A DNA stretch of 64,000 bases from Erysipelotrichaceae bacterium (lineage in GTDB: Bacteria; Bacillota_I; Bacilli_A; Erysipelotrichales; Erysipelotrichaceae), in NCBI GenBank assembly GCA_030694975.1, contig JAUYTU010000019.1, positions 90,701 to 154,700 on the forward strand, read 5' to 3'. The notes beneath the pieces were generated by a model. That model made no database searches and was not told the DNA's origin. It saw only the letters and a list, made by a program, of their open reading frames with translations. Position numbers and translations under genes: made by a program. Shown here in pieces: positions 7,899 to 15,982 of this stretch (the stretch's first letter is position 1; each line of letters begins with the position of its first letter).

Positions 7899-9613
7899 GG
7901 ATCGTATTGTCCTATTTAAATCCCTATAAATATAAGTTGATCGTCAATCTGCTCGTAAAAAGTGGAGCAACCTTAATGGAACTGTTTTTACCATGGTTAC
8001 TCGCCTATGTCATCGATACCATCATACCGCGGGAAGATGTTAGCGCTGTTATTTTCTTCGGTGTTCTGATGCTCATCAGTTCGGCCTTGGCATTTATTGG
8101 AAATGTTGTCGCCAATCGAATGGCCGCACGCATAGCGAGCGATGCCATCAAAACACTGCGCGATGACGGATACACCAAAATCATGAACTTCTCTAATCGC
8201 ACCGTCGATGAGTTTAAGATACCTTCATTGGTATCACGAATGACCACCGACACTTATCATATATACCGAATGTTCAACGTCGTACAGCGCATCGGCGTAC
8301 GCGCACCCATTTTATTAATCGGAAGTGTTTTTCTGATGATCATGATCGATTTGAACCTAGCCTTAGTACTCATCGCCTTAATGCCCCTGATCGTCGCTGT
8401 TATTTACTTTATCTCACGACGCGGCGTTCCATATTACAGCCAACTGCAAAAAGAGTTGGACAGTCTGATTCGAATCGTACGCGAAAACATCGCTGGCATC
8501 CGGGTCATTAAAGCATTGGCAAAAGAAAAAGATGAACAAGCGAAATTTGAGCAAGTCAATCTTGCGGTAAGTAAGAAAGAGCGCTCCGCTGGGTATGTCG
8601 TATCGATGCTCAACCCCATGATGAACCTGCTTCTTAATATGGGATTGATTATGATACTTTACTTCGGTGCGATCCGCGTCAGTCAAGGACTCAGCCAGAC
8701 CGGCAGTATCATTGCCTTTCTAACCTACTTTACGTTGATACTCATGTCCTTTATGGCACTCAACCGCATATTCTTAATGTACTCACGAGCCAACGCCTCC
8801 GCCCTTCGGATTGTGGAGATACTAAACAGAGAAGATGCTTTTGAAGTTATTGATGATCAATCACCGTACACAGAGATGCACTTAGAATTTCGAAATGTCG
8901 ACTTCTCTTACAATAAAACAAAAAATCACTTAGAAAACATCTCTTTTCAAATTCGACGCAATGAGACCTTTGGTATTATCGGTTCGACCGGAAGCGGAAA
9001 ATCAACGATTGCACAACTGCTCTTGCGATTCTACGATGTAGATAGAGGTCAGATTCTGATTAACGGAAAAGATATAAAATCGTATGACTTGAAAGAGTTG
9101 CGATCGATGTTTGGGGTCGTTCTTCAAAATGACGTGCTCTTCTCATCCACGGTATCCGACAATATCCGTTTTGGACGACATGTTGAAGATGAATCGCTGA
9201 TGGATGCGGCTGATATGGCACAAGCCACCGAATTCATCGATAAACTCCAAGATAAATATCAGCAGGAAGTTCTGCGTGGCGGAGCCAATTTCTCGGGCGG
9301 ACAACGCCAACGTATGCTCATTGCCCGAGCCTTGGCGGATCATCCGGAAGTTTTGATATTTGATGATGCATCCAGCGCTCTTGATTATAAAACAGACGCG
9401 ACATTACGCAATCGCTTACGCAAAAGCGGCATGTCTACCGTCATATTAATTGCCCAACGCGTATCAACGGTGTTAAATGCGGATAATATCATGGTTTTAG
9501 AAGAGGGACAAATCGTCGGCTTAGGAACCCATGAACTACTTGTTCGCGACTGCGATGTCTATCGCGAACTGGTCGAGTTGCAGTTAGGAGGTAAGGAATA
9601 TGTCAATGCCTAG
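7895..9613 (+). CDS. ABC exporter half-transporter, degenerate-site subunit
   Basis: 572 residues: six-helix membrane domain (about 1-310) fused to an ATPase domain. Walker A GSTGSGKST (363-371), signature FSGGQ (466-470), Walker B LIFDD. The catalytic Glu is replaced by Asp (D491) and the switch His by Gln (Q521, LIAQRVST). The same pair of changes marks the inactive ATP site of heterodimeric exporters such as TAP1, with Asp known also in TM287 and BmrC. ATG 7895 overlaps the MarR stop, and GGGGAG precedes it. It pairs with the next gene as a multidrug or peptide exporter in the membrane. Confidence 0.9.
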   Translation: MRIVLSYLNPYKYKLIVNLLVKSGATLMELFLPWLLAYVIDTIIPREDVSAVIFFGVLMLISSALAFIGNVVANRMAARIASDAIKTLRDDGYTKIMNFSNRTVDEFKIPSLVSRMTTDTYHIYRMFNVVQRIGVRAPILLIGSVFLMIMIDLNLALVLIALMPLIVAVIYFISRRGVPYYSQLQKELDSLIRIVRENIAGIRVIKALAKEKDEQAKFEQVNLAVSKKERSAGYVVSMLNPMMNLLLNMGLIMILYFGAIRVSQGLSQTGSIIAFLTYFTLILMSFMALNRIFLMYSRANASALRIVEILNREDAFEVIDDQSPYTEMHLEFRNVDFSYNKTKNHLENISFQIRRNETFGIIGSTGSGKSTIAQLLLRFYDVDRGQILINGKDIKSYDLKELRSMFGVVLQNDVLFSSTVSDNIRFGRHVEDESLMDAADMAQATEFIDKLQDKYQQEVLRGGANFSGGQRQRMLIARALADHPEVLIFDDASSALDYKTDATLRNRLRKSGMSTVILIAQRVSTVLNADNIMVLEEGQIVGLGTHELLVRDCDVYRELVELQLGGKEYVNA

Positions 9614-11390
9614 AGGCGGTGGCGGTCCGATTAGCGATGCTACGGACAAACCGCAAAACACAAAAGCGACACTGATGAAATTGATGAAGTATATCAAAGC
9701 TCAGCGCTGGCTGTTTGGATTGGCAATATTGCTCTCCATAATGGCCAATGCCCTTCAATTGATCGGCCCGTTTTTGACCGGTCAAATCATCGATTACATT
9801 CGATTGGGCGATTTCGTTGTTACCTGGCCCAAAATCCAACAAGTATTACTGTTGATGATCATCTTCTACGCTTTCTCAGCCGCAATGCTCTATGCCTTGC
9901 AAGTTCTGATGATTTATATATCCCAGCGCATCGTTGTCAGTATGCGCAAGGACTTATTTGAAAAATTCACCTCACTGCCGGTAAGTTACTTCGACCGACA
10001 CCAAATTGGCGATATGCTCAGTCGGATGTCCTATGATATTGACACCATCAATACATCCATGTCGTCCGATGTGGTTCAACTTTTCGGAAGTATCATTACA
10101 GTCGTCGGAGCGTTTGGCATGATGGCCTTTATCTCACCGCTGTTATTACTAATCTTTATCGTAACGATACCGGCATCCATCTTCACCACTCGGTATTTAG
10201 CCAAAAAGACACGACCTCTGTTTCGAATTCGTTCGCGAAAACTGGGTGATATGAATGGTTTTATCGAAGAAACGATTTCCGGTCAGAAAACCGTGAAAGC
10301 GTACAGCCAACAGGATAAGATGATTGAGGAATTTAAGGCAAAAAATCTCGATGCTTCAGAAGCTTATTATAAGGCGGACTACTACGGAAGTATGACCGGT
10401 CCGGCCATATCACTTATTAACAATATTTCAATGGCTTTGATCAGCTTGTTTGGATCATTGCTCTACTTATTTAAATACATTACCTTAGGAAACATCTCAT
10501 CTTTCTTACTCTACTCACGCAAATTCTCAGGTCCGATCAATGAAGCCGCCAACATCGTTGCGGAACTACAATCAACCTTAGCAGCTTCTGAGCGGGTCTT
10601 TCGAGTGTTGGAAAGTGAGAACGAGACCGAAGATTTGGTTACACAATTGTACCCGAAAACCGATACCGGCGAAGTTATTTTCGAACATGTCAACTTTGGT
10701 TATGTTAACGATATCCCGGTCATTAAGGACTTAAATCTGCATGTCAAGCCAGGCAGTGTCGTCGCTATCGTCGGTCAGACCGGCGCAGGCAAAACGACGA
10801 TGATCAATTTACTGATGCGCTTCTACGATGTGGACAGCGGGCGGATTTTGATTGACGGCATCGATATACACACGACCAAACGCAAAGACTTGCGCGAGCA
10901 GTTTGCAATGGTCCTTCAGGATTCGTGGTTGTTCTACGGATCGATTTACGAAAACATATCCTATGGACATCCCGATGCAACTCTCGAAGATGTCATTCGC
11001 ATTGCCAAAGAAGTGAATATTCACCATTTTATTGAGCGATTACCGTTGGGTTATGATACCATTATTACAGATGACGGCATCAATATTTCCAAAGGTCAAA
11101 AACAGTTGATTACCATTGGTCGGGCGATGCTTCAAGATCGCAAGATGATCATTCTTGATGAAGCTACCAGCAATGTGGATACGCGCACGGAAATGAAAAT
11201 TCAAAAGGCGATGCGCAAGCTGATGCAAGGGAAGACCTGCTTTGTGATTGCCCATCGATTGAGTACCATTAAAAATGCGGATGTGATTTTGGTGGTTGAT
11301 GATGGTAACATTGTTGAAAAGGGAACCCATGAGTCACTGATGGAAGAAAAAGGCTTTTATTATCAAATGTTCATGTCTCAATTTGAGTAG
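9600..11390 (+). CDS. ABC exporter half-transporter, consensus-site subunit
   Basis: 596 residues, membrane domain then ATPase. Walker A GQTGAGKTT (392-400), catalytic E521 (ILDEATS) and switch H552 (VIAHRLST) are intact, but the signature is ISKGQ (496-500) instead of LSGGQ. An altered signature in the Glu-carrying chain is exactly complementary to the degenerate partner, as in TM287/288 and BmrCD. It overlaps the previous gene by 14 bases; GGAGGT precedes the start. A glycine-rich cytoplasmic tail opens the protein. Substrate unknown; MarR control suggests drug efflux. Confidence 0.9.
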   Translation: MSMPRGGGGPISDATDKPQNTKATLMKLMKYIKAQRWLFGLAILLSIMANALQLIGPFLTGQIIDYIRLGDFVVTWPKIQQVLLLMIIFYAFSAAMLYALQVLMIYISQRIVVSMRKDLFEKFTSLPVSYFDRHQIGDMLSRMSYDIDTINTSMSSDVVQLFGSIITVVGAFGMMAFISPLLLLIFIVTIPASIFTTRYLAKKTRPLFRIRSRKLGDMNGFIEETISGQKTVKAYSQQDKMIEEFKAKNLDASEAYYKADYYGSMTGPAISLINNISMALISLFGSLLYLFKYITLGNISSFLLYSRKFSGPINEAANIVAELQSTLAASERVFRVLESENETEDLVTQLYPKTDTGEVIFEHVNFGYVNDIPVIKDLNLHVKPGSVVAIVGQTGAGKTTMINLLMRFYDVDSGRILIDGIDIHTTKRKDLREQFAMVLQDSWLFYGSIYENISYGHPDATLEDVIRIAKEVNIHHFIERLPLGYDTIITDDGINISKGQKQLITIGRAMLQDRKMIILDEATSNVDTRTEMKIQKAMRKLMQGKTCFVIAHRLSTIKNADVILVVDDGNIVEKGTHESLMEEKGFYYQMFMSQFE

Positions 11391-11402
11391 AAAGAGGAAC
11401 GT

Positions 11403-11485
11403 ATGACATTATCACTCGTATTGGTAATTGCGTAGTGGTTGTTTTCTTACTATTTGTCGCTGTAGCACTGATTTCAAGGCGATAA
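11403..11485 (+). pseudogene. Possible frameshifted small membrane protein
   Basis: Behind AGAGGAACGT an ATG at 11403 opens MTLSLVLVIA and stops at TAG 11433. One frame over, the reading continues without a stop as VVVVFLLFVAVALISRR and ends at TAA 11483. Joined by a single-base shift near 11431 the two parts make one credible membrane helix with a basic end, like the first residues of flotillin/SPFH proteins. Nothing more of such a gene remains. It may be a remnant, a sequencing error or a chance fit. Confidence 0.35.
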
Positions 11486-11487
11486 TT

Positions 11488-11835
11488 ATGGACGTAGCTT
11501 CAGTCATTCATTTTTACGGAACCAAAGATCTGGTGAAGTGCCATGATTTTTATGTAAGCAAACTCGGATTTTCACTCTTTAAAGATCAAGGGATTTGCCA
11601 TATCTATCAACTGACAGCCACTTCTTACATAGGATTTTGCGAGCATATACCTATTCTGTGTGAAGAGCCCAGTCCCATCATTACGTTGATAGTACTCGAT
11701 GTGTGGATGGTTTATCACGCATGGAAATTTTGGATGACAATCGAGGAGCCAACGATTTCGAAAGAATTTCAAATTGAGCATTTCTTCGCTCAAGATCCCA
11801 ATGGTTATACCTTGGAAGTGCAACGATTTTTGTAA
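11488..11835 (+). CDS. VOC (glyoxalase/dioxygenase-fold) family protein
   Basis: 115 residues with one vicinal-oxygen-chelate module: start VIHFYGTKDLVKCHDFYVSK, then GFSLF, and the end QDPNGYTLEVQRF whose Glu is the usual metal ligand. Relatives include glyoxalases, dioxygenases and antibiotic-binding proteins; the substrate here cannot be called. ATG 11488 fits the domain start; the ribosome site (AAGGCGA) is weak. It may be co-transcribed with the exporter operon, 97 bases upstream. Confidence 0.75.
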   Translation: MDVASVIHFYGTKDLVKCHDFYVSKLGFSLFKDQGICHIYQLTATSYIGFCEHIPILCEEPSPIITLIVLDVWMVYHAWKFWMTIEEPTISKEFQIEHFFAQDPNGYTLEVQRFL

Positions 11836-11840
11836 ATTTA

Positions 11841-11869
11841 TTGTCAAAAATGATAATTTTCGGTATAGT
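11841..11869 (+). promoter_or_regulatory. Promoter of the DUF1287 gene, likely leaderless
   Basis: -35 TTGTCA (11841-11846), 17-base spacer, -10 TATAGT (11864-11869). Transcription would start about 7 bases later, at or just before ATG 11877. Confidence 0.6.
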
Positions 11870-11876
11870 AAGAAGT

Positions 11877-12875
11877 ATGAAAAAACGTATCAATCAAAAA
11901 CTGCGCAGAAGGAATTTAACGGTGTTGGCCATGTTGGTCTGGACCCTAGCTTTTGGCATTTTTTATTTTGCTATGATGATTCCGAAGTGGGTTGAACAAA
12001 GCAAGTTGAAAGATCACCGAATGATTGTCTTGTCTCAGCACTTTATAAATAACGTACCGGATTATTTGCGTCATCCGTGGCATCGATATGATTTTGATCA
12101 AGGGGACGTCGTACTTTATAACAATGGACAATTTGGGATTCTGTTGGACGGACACAAAAGCAATTTAAGTGAAGTATTGAATCTGGAGTTTAACGAAATG
12201 GACAAAGGTTTGTATCCGAATTTCCGTTATGTATTGACACAGGGTACACAGTGGCAGGATTTACACGATGTATTGCCACAGCGCAGTTACAAAGCGGAGC
12301 ATTTTGGCATCAAGGAAACTGTATCAAGAGCTGATTACAACGATGACGGTATTCCGGATGCGCTGAATTTTGTATTAGGAGCCCGCGAAGGAGCGTATAG
12401 TTTAAGAACTTACGTCGATAAGTTCTATTGGAACTATTACCCACCGGAGGGGGAAGGTGTGTGTACCGACGTTATTTGGATGGCTTACAAAGAAGCAGGA
12501 TATGTCTTGAGACAAATGGTCAATAGAGATATTGCCGAAAATATAAGTGACTACTGGCGAATTACCTCTCCGGATGCAGCCATCGATTTTAGAAGGGTGA
12601 ACAACCTTTATATTTATCTTCGTCGAAACGCCATCGAGCTGACACCGGATTTAACACAAGTCGAACAGTGGCAGCCGGGGGATATCGTGGTTTTTTGGGG
12701 AAACCATATCGGAATTGTTTCGGATAAGCGTGATCGCTATGGATTGCCTCTGCTAATTCATCATGGTGGCGGACCGGGACGTGAGGAGTCAGCCATGCAC
12801 AAACAACCGATTTTAGGCCATTTCCGCTTTGATGCCACAAGACTTGGCCAAGAAGATTTGATTCCTTGGCAATGA
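11877..12875 (+). CDS. DUF1287 protein (NlpC/P60-like fold, membrane anchored)
   Basis: 332 residues. One N-terminal membrane segment (about 16-37) anchors an outer domain. GVCTDVIWMAYKEAG supplies the candidate catalytic Cys and NHIGIVSDKR the His of the DUF1287 fold, which is related to cysteine amidases; DYNDDGIPD looks like a calcium-binding loop. A cell-wall hydrolase role is inferred. Longer starts exist in frame but lie inside the promoter, so ATG 11877 is chosen; it lacks a usable ribosome site and may be leaderless. It is transcribed on its own. Confidence 0.8.
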   Translation: MKKRINQKLRRRNLTVLAMLVWTLAFGIFYFAMMIPKWVEQSKLKDHRMIVLSQHFINNVPDYLRHPWHRYDFDQGDVVLYNNGQFGILLDGHKSNLSEVLNLEFNEMDKGLYPNFRYVLTQGTQWQDLHDVLPQRSYKAEHFGIKETVSRADYNDDGIPDALNFVLGAREGAYSLRTYVDKFYWNYYPPEGEGVCTDVIWMAYKEAGYVLRQMVNRDIAENISDYWRITSPDAAIDFRRVNNLYIYLRRNAIELTPDLTQVEQWQPGDIVVFWGNHIGIVSDKRDRYGLPLLIHHGGGPGREESAMHKQPILGHFRFDATRLGQEDLIPWQ

Positions 12876-12940
12876 AACAAGACCAGTAATATTCAAGGTT
12901 GTTTCAGAATTTTCTTAATGCGACAGATTTCTTCCTCGTG

Positions 12941-13090
12941 TATAATATAAATGTTGAGTCAGAATTTCCTTGGGCCAATACCGAAATCATCTTGTTGATT
13001 TCAACCGGGAAATTCAATGATTGAACTTCCTTAGCATTTGTTTCTTATCCTTTCTTAAAAGTTGTGTGCCCGCGCATGCAACTTTTTACT
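12941..13090 (+). ncRNA. Structured leader RNA upstream of the AEC transporter gene
   Basis: A -10 box TATAAT at 12941-12946 could start an RNA near 12953. Pairings seen: GAATTTCC (12962-12969) with GGAAATTC (13008-13015) enclosing GAAATCA/TGATTTC (12983-13002), then TCAA/TTGA, and a strong terminator stem AAAAGTTG...CAACTTTT (loop arms TGTGC/GCGCA) ending in T at about 13055-13087. The start codon of the transporter is 44 bases further. This is the arrangement of a riboswitch-controlled attenuator, but no known aptamer was recognised; a free-standing small RNA is also possible. Confidence 0.5.
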
Positions 13091-13130
13091 TGATGTGTTA
13101 AAATAATAACATTGAAATCAGGAGAATACG

Positions 13131-14051
13131 ATGGAACTGGGATTTATATTGTTTTGGCAAATTGCCTTAATGTTCGTGATGATGATGATGGGTTATGGTA
13201 TGTATAAAGTAAAACGGATCTCATCTTTGGGAAGTAAAGAGATGGGAGCTGTTTTGTTGTATGTGGTCACGCCGATTATTATTATGCGGGCTTATACCGT
13301 TGAATATACCCAACAACGTGCGTTTAATATGTTAATTGCGTTGGCATTGGCTTTCTTTTCCGTAATGATTGCTATCATCTTATCTAAGCTGATTTACAAA
13401 CATGAGAGAATTGAGAATTTCTCTTCAACTTATTCCAATGCCGGATTTATGGGGATTCCCTTAGTGCAGGCAACCTTTGGGACGGAGGCTGTATTTTACT
13501 TATCCGCTTATTTGGCTGTAATGGTCTTAATCCAATGGACATTGGGAATTGTTGTGATTACCGGAGATAAATCGCATGCCTCCTTTAAACGAATAATTAC
13601 GAATCCGGTCATCTTGGGAATCTTGGGTGGTCTGGCTATCTTCTTTATGCAACTGACATTGCCCAAATTTGTATTGGATGTGTTCAGCATCATTTCCGGA
13701 TTGAATTCGCCGTTGGCTATGATCATTTTAGGTGTTTACTTGGCACAGATTCGATTAATAAGTTTAATTAACAGTTGGAAGATTGTCAGTGTGTCATTTG
13801 TGCGAATGATGTTCATTCCGGTGATCGTTGGCGGATTGATGGTATTTGTAAGCAATGAGTTCTACATGATTAAAATGGTAACATTGATTGCGGTAAGTGC
13901 ACCGGTCGGATTTAGCGTAGCAATACTAGCGCAACAGTTTGACAAGGACTATTCTCAAGCTGTGCGATATGTTTGTCATTCGACGCTTTTTTCCATCGTA
14001 ACGATGCCGGTCATGGTTATCATGATGGATATAATTTGGAGGATGTTCTGA
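13131..14051 (+). CDS. AEC-family (auxin efflux carrier-like) permease
   Basis: 306 residues with about ten membrane helices in two five-helix halves. YSNAGFMGIPLVQATFG (near 102-118) and LNSPLAMIILGVYLAQ (near 189-204) are the conserved helix-break regions of AEC transporters, whose characterised bacterial members carry malate, malonate or related acids. Ribosome site AGGAGA. The preceding RNA with terminator suggests regulation by attenuation. The stop overlaps the start of the following HAD gene by one base, so the two are coupled. Confidence 0.85.
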   Translation: MELGFILFWQIALMFVMMMMGYGMYKVKRISSLGSKEMGAVLLYVVTPIIIMRAYTVEYTQQRAFNMLIALALAFFSVMIAIILSKLIYKHERIENFSSTYSNAGFMGIPLVQATFGTEAVFYLSAYLAVMVLIQWTLGIVVITGDKSHASFKRIITNPVILGILGGLAIFFMQLTLPKFVLDVFSIISGLNSPLAMIILGVYLAQIRLISLINSWKIVSVSFVRMMFIPVIVGGLMVFVSNEFYMIKMVTLIAVSAPVGFSVAILAQQFDKDYSQAVRYVCHSTLFSIVTMPVMVIMMDIIWRMF

Positions 14052-14857
14052 TGGATATTCGATTGGTAATGTGCGATTTGGATGGAACGTTGTTGACAGA
14101 GGATAAGAAAATTACATTGGTATCCCGGGAAACGATTGCACGACTGAAACAGAAGGGGATTGTCTTTGGGATTGCGACCGGACGTCCAACGGAGTCCGTT
14201 CTTCGAACATTAATGACAGAACAGATTTTGCCTTATGTTGACGTCGTTGTAACGAACAATGGTGTAACATGGTTGGACCGATCTGACAATGTCGAGTCTG
14301 AAACGTACACATTAAAAATGAGTAGTGCAATTGAAATCTTCTCAAAGCTAAGTCATTTGGATGTGAGTTATGCCATTTATGACGAGCGATATCTTTATAC
14401 CAATAAAATCAATGACGGAATTGCGCGTTTGCTTGGGTTTCATCAGCTTGAACCTTACATTTGTGCCATAACCGAAATTAAGAAAGATCGTATTCATAAG
14501 TTTATTCTGTCGATCGATGCGGCTGATATGCCAACGCTTGAATCATTAGCAAAAACGTTCCCAACGCAGGAGTATCACGGTTTTATGACACAGACCGACT
14601 TATATGAATTTGTGGATCTACGGGTTTCCAAGGCGTTGGCGATTGATCGTTATACAAAGAAGCATGGATATGGACTTGAACAAGTCATGGCCTTTGGGGA
14701 TACAAGCAATGATATTGCGATGTTAAGGGATGTCGGATTGGGAATTTGTATGGCGAATGGAACTGATGATGCAAGAGCTGTATCTAAAGACTTTGCTTTA
14801 AGTAACGAAGAAGACGGGGTTGCCCGGTATTTGCTTGAATATTTTGACATACATTGA
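14051..14857 (+). CDS. HAD-family (Cof-type, subclass IIB) phosphatase
   Basis: 268 residues. Motif I DLDGTLL (9-15) with both Asp, motif II ATGRP, motif III Lys near KALAIDRY, motif IV MAFGDTSNDIAML. The C2 cap lies between motifs II and III. These cytoplasmic enzymes dephosphorylate sugar phosphates, phosphorylated cofactors or similar small molecules. Translation starts inside the transporter stop (TGATG). Co-transcription with the AEC permease suggests handling of the same metabolite group, but the substrate is not known. Confidence 0.9.
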   Translation: MDIRLVMCDLDGTLLTEDKKITLVSRETIARLKQKGIVFGIATGRPTESVLRTLMTEQILPYVDVVVTNNGVTWLDRSDNVESETYTLKMSSAIEIFSKLSHLDVSYAIYDERYLYTNKINDGIARLLGFHQLEPYICAITEIKKDRIHKFILSIDAADMPTLESLAKTFPTQEYHGFMTQTDLYEFVDLRVSKALAIDRYTKKHGYGLEQVMAFGDTSNDIAMLRDVGLGICMANGTDDARAVSKDFALSNEEDGVARYLLEYFDIH

Positions 14858-14876
14858 CGGTACGACCGTCTTTTTT
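14856..14876 (+). terminator. Intrinsic terminator
   Basis: Stem GACGGT/ACCGTC, loop ACG, six T; overlaps the stop codon of the HAD gene. Confidence 0.85.
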
Positions 14877-14948
14877 ATTAAATTCACCTTACATTTAATT
14901 ATTAAATAAATAAAATTAATATAATAGTTAAATATATTAATATATCTA

Positions 14949-14976
14949 TTGACATATAGAAAAAATGAGTTAAACT
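14949..14976 (+). promoter_or_regulatory. Promoter of the DUF2089/SHOCT operon
   Basis: TTGACA (14949-14954), 16-base spacer, TAAACT (14971-14976), downstream of a very A+T-rich stretch (14880-14948). Confidence 0.5.
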
Positions 14977-14993
14977 ATAGGTGAGGTGAAGGT

Positions 14994-15272
14994 ATGGCAA
15001 GCAAAATCAAGATTATGATTCAGACGGAAGACACCAATATTAACCTTCCATCCATTGGATTCGGGGTTGCACTCACGTTTATGCGCTTCGGTCTATGGAC
15101 TACAAAATTTGTAAAAAACATGGATGAAAAAACACAGCGATATTTGAAGGAGAATAAATCAACAATCATCAAGATGATGAAAGAAATATTCGCAGAGCTC
15201 AAAACGATGGAGCCATTCACGCTGGTTGAAGTTAAGTCCGAAGATGCTTATGTATTGATTGACATCCGATAG
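14994..15272 (+). CDS. Hypothetical 92-residue protein, first gene of the DUF2089/SHOCT operon
   Basis: Not recognised. The first half (IKIMIQTEDTNINLPSIGFG) looks like beta strands and resembles the strand patterns of SHOCT-type YvlB/LiaX N-terminal domains; a helical middle is rich in Lys (KTQRYLKENKSTIIKMMKEI), and a final strand ends in VLIDIR. Ribosome site GAGGTGAAGG. Eleven bases separate it from the DUF2089 gene. It is probably a partner of the operon's other small proteins. Confidence 0.7.
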   Translation: MASKIKIMIQTEDTNINLPSIGFGVALTFMRFGLWTTKFVKNMDEKTQRYLKENKSTIIKMMKEIFAELKTMEPFTLVEVKSEDAYVLIDIR

Positions 15273-15283
15273 GAGGAATAAAT

Positions 15284-15643
15284 ATGAAAAAAGAAGTATT
15301 TGGAACTTGTCCCGTTTGTGGCGGATCCCTGTTATGCACAAAGCTTTCGTGCCATACATGCAATACCGAAATTACCGGTGAGTTTGCATTGTCTCGTTTC
15401 AGTTATCTGTCAAAAGAAGAGTTGTATTTTGTAGAAACGTTTGTCCGTGTCCAAGGCAATATCAAAGAGATGGAACGTGAATTAGAAATCTCGTATCCGA
15501 CGGTTAAGAAGAATTTGGATTCTATCATTGCGAAAATGGGGTTTAGCGTATCAAGACCGAAGGTCAATGAAGACGAAGTCCTGGCAAAGATTAAGTCCGG
15601 TGAAATGACAGTCGAAGAAGCTTTGGCTTTCATTAAGAAATAA
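15284..15643 (+). CDS. DUF2089 protein with zinc ribbon and helix-turn-helix
   Basis: 119 residues. A four-Cys zinc ribbon (CPVCGGSLLC with CHTCNTE; Cys at about 9, 12, 18 and 23) is followed by a helix-turn-helix-like part LEISYPTVKKNLDSIIAKMG and a C-terminal EVLAKIKSGEMTVEEAL piece that resembles the start of the SHOCT-like gene downstream. DUF2089 proteins are presumed DNA-binding regulators. It likely controls this operon. Ribosome site AGGAGG. Confidence 0.85.
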   Translation: MKKEVFGTCPVCGGSLLCTKLSCHTCNTEITGEFALSRFSYLSKEELYFVETFVRVQGNIKEMERELEISYPTVKKNLDSIIAKMGFSVSRPKVNEDEVLAKIKSGEMTVEEALAFIKK

Positions 15644-15661
15644 GGAAATGAGGTGAGGAAA

Positions 15662-15802
15662 ATGAAAAAGCGGAACTTTTCCAACATCATCTACAGGTTA
15701 CTGCCCCATTTATCATTGTTTGAAGATGGTTCAGTGATCAATGACCGCTATGTTACGTATCAGTGCACACTGAATGAAGTCGTTAACCGACTAAGTCAGT
15801 AA
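15662..15802 (+). CDS. Small 46-residue protein, paralogue A
   Basis: Too short for routine gene finding. ATG 15662 follows GAGGTGAGG. The protein has a basic start (MKKRNF), a hydrophobic middle, and the conserved block EDGSVINDRYVTYQCTL. It is 26/46 identical to the next small gene without gaps, and both have good ribosome sites, which is strong evidence for two real genes. Function unknown. They lie inside the DUF2089/SHOCT operon, between the regulator and the last gene. Confidence 0.8.
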   Translation: MKKRNFSNIIYRLLPHLSLFEDGSVINDRYVTYQCTLNEVVNRLSQ

Positions 15803-15818
15803 ACAAGAGGTGAAAGTT

Positions 15819-15959
15819 ATGTTAAAAAAGAAATTATCAAGATTCATATTCGTCATGTTCCCCCATCTGCTCATTATTGAAGATGGTTCGATCATTAGTG
15901 ACCGATATGTTAATTACCAATGTACCCTGACCGATGTGGTCGATCGTTTAAGCAAATAA
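15819..15959 (+). CDS. Small 46-residue protein, paralogue B
   Basis: ATG 15819 after AGAGGTGAAAG. Same length and plan as paralogue A, with more hydrophobic residues at 9-20 (FIFVMFPHLLII) and the block EDGSIISDRYVNYQCTL. Shared invariant positions include PHL (15-17), EDGS (21-24), DRYV (28-31), YQCTL (33-37) and RLS (43-45). The single conserved Cys and the amphipathic start suggest a membrane-surface or oligomerising peptide. No known family was recognised. Confidence 0.8.
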   Translation: MLKKKLSRFIFVMFPHLLIIEDGSIISDRYVNYQCTLTDVVDRLSK

Positions 15960-15982
15960 TATAAAGGAAAAAGGAGAAAAAC

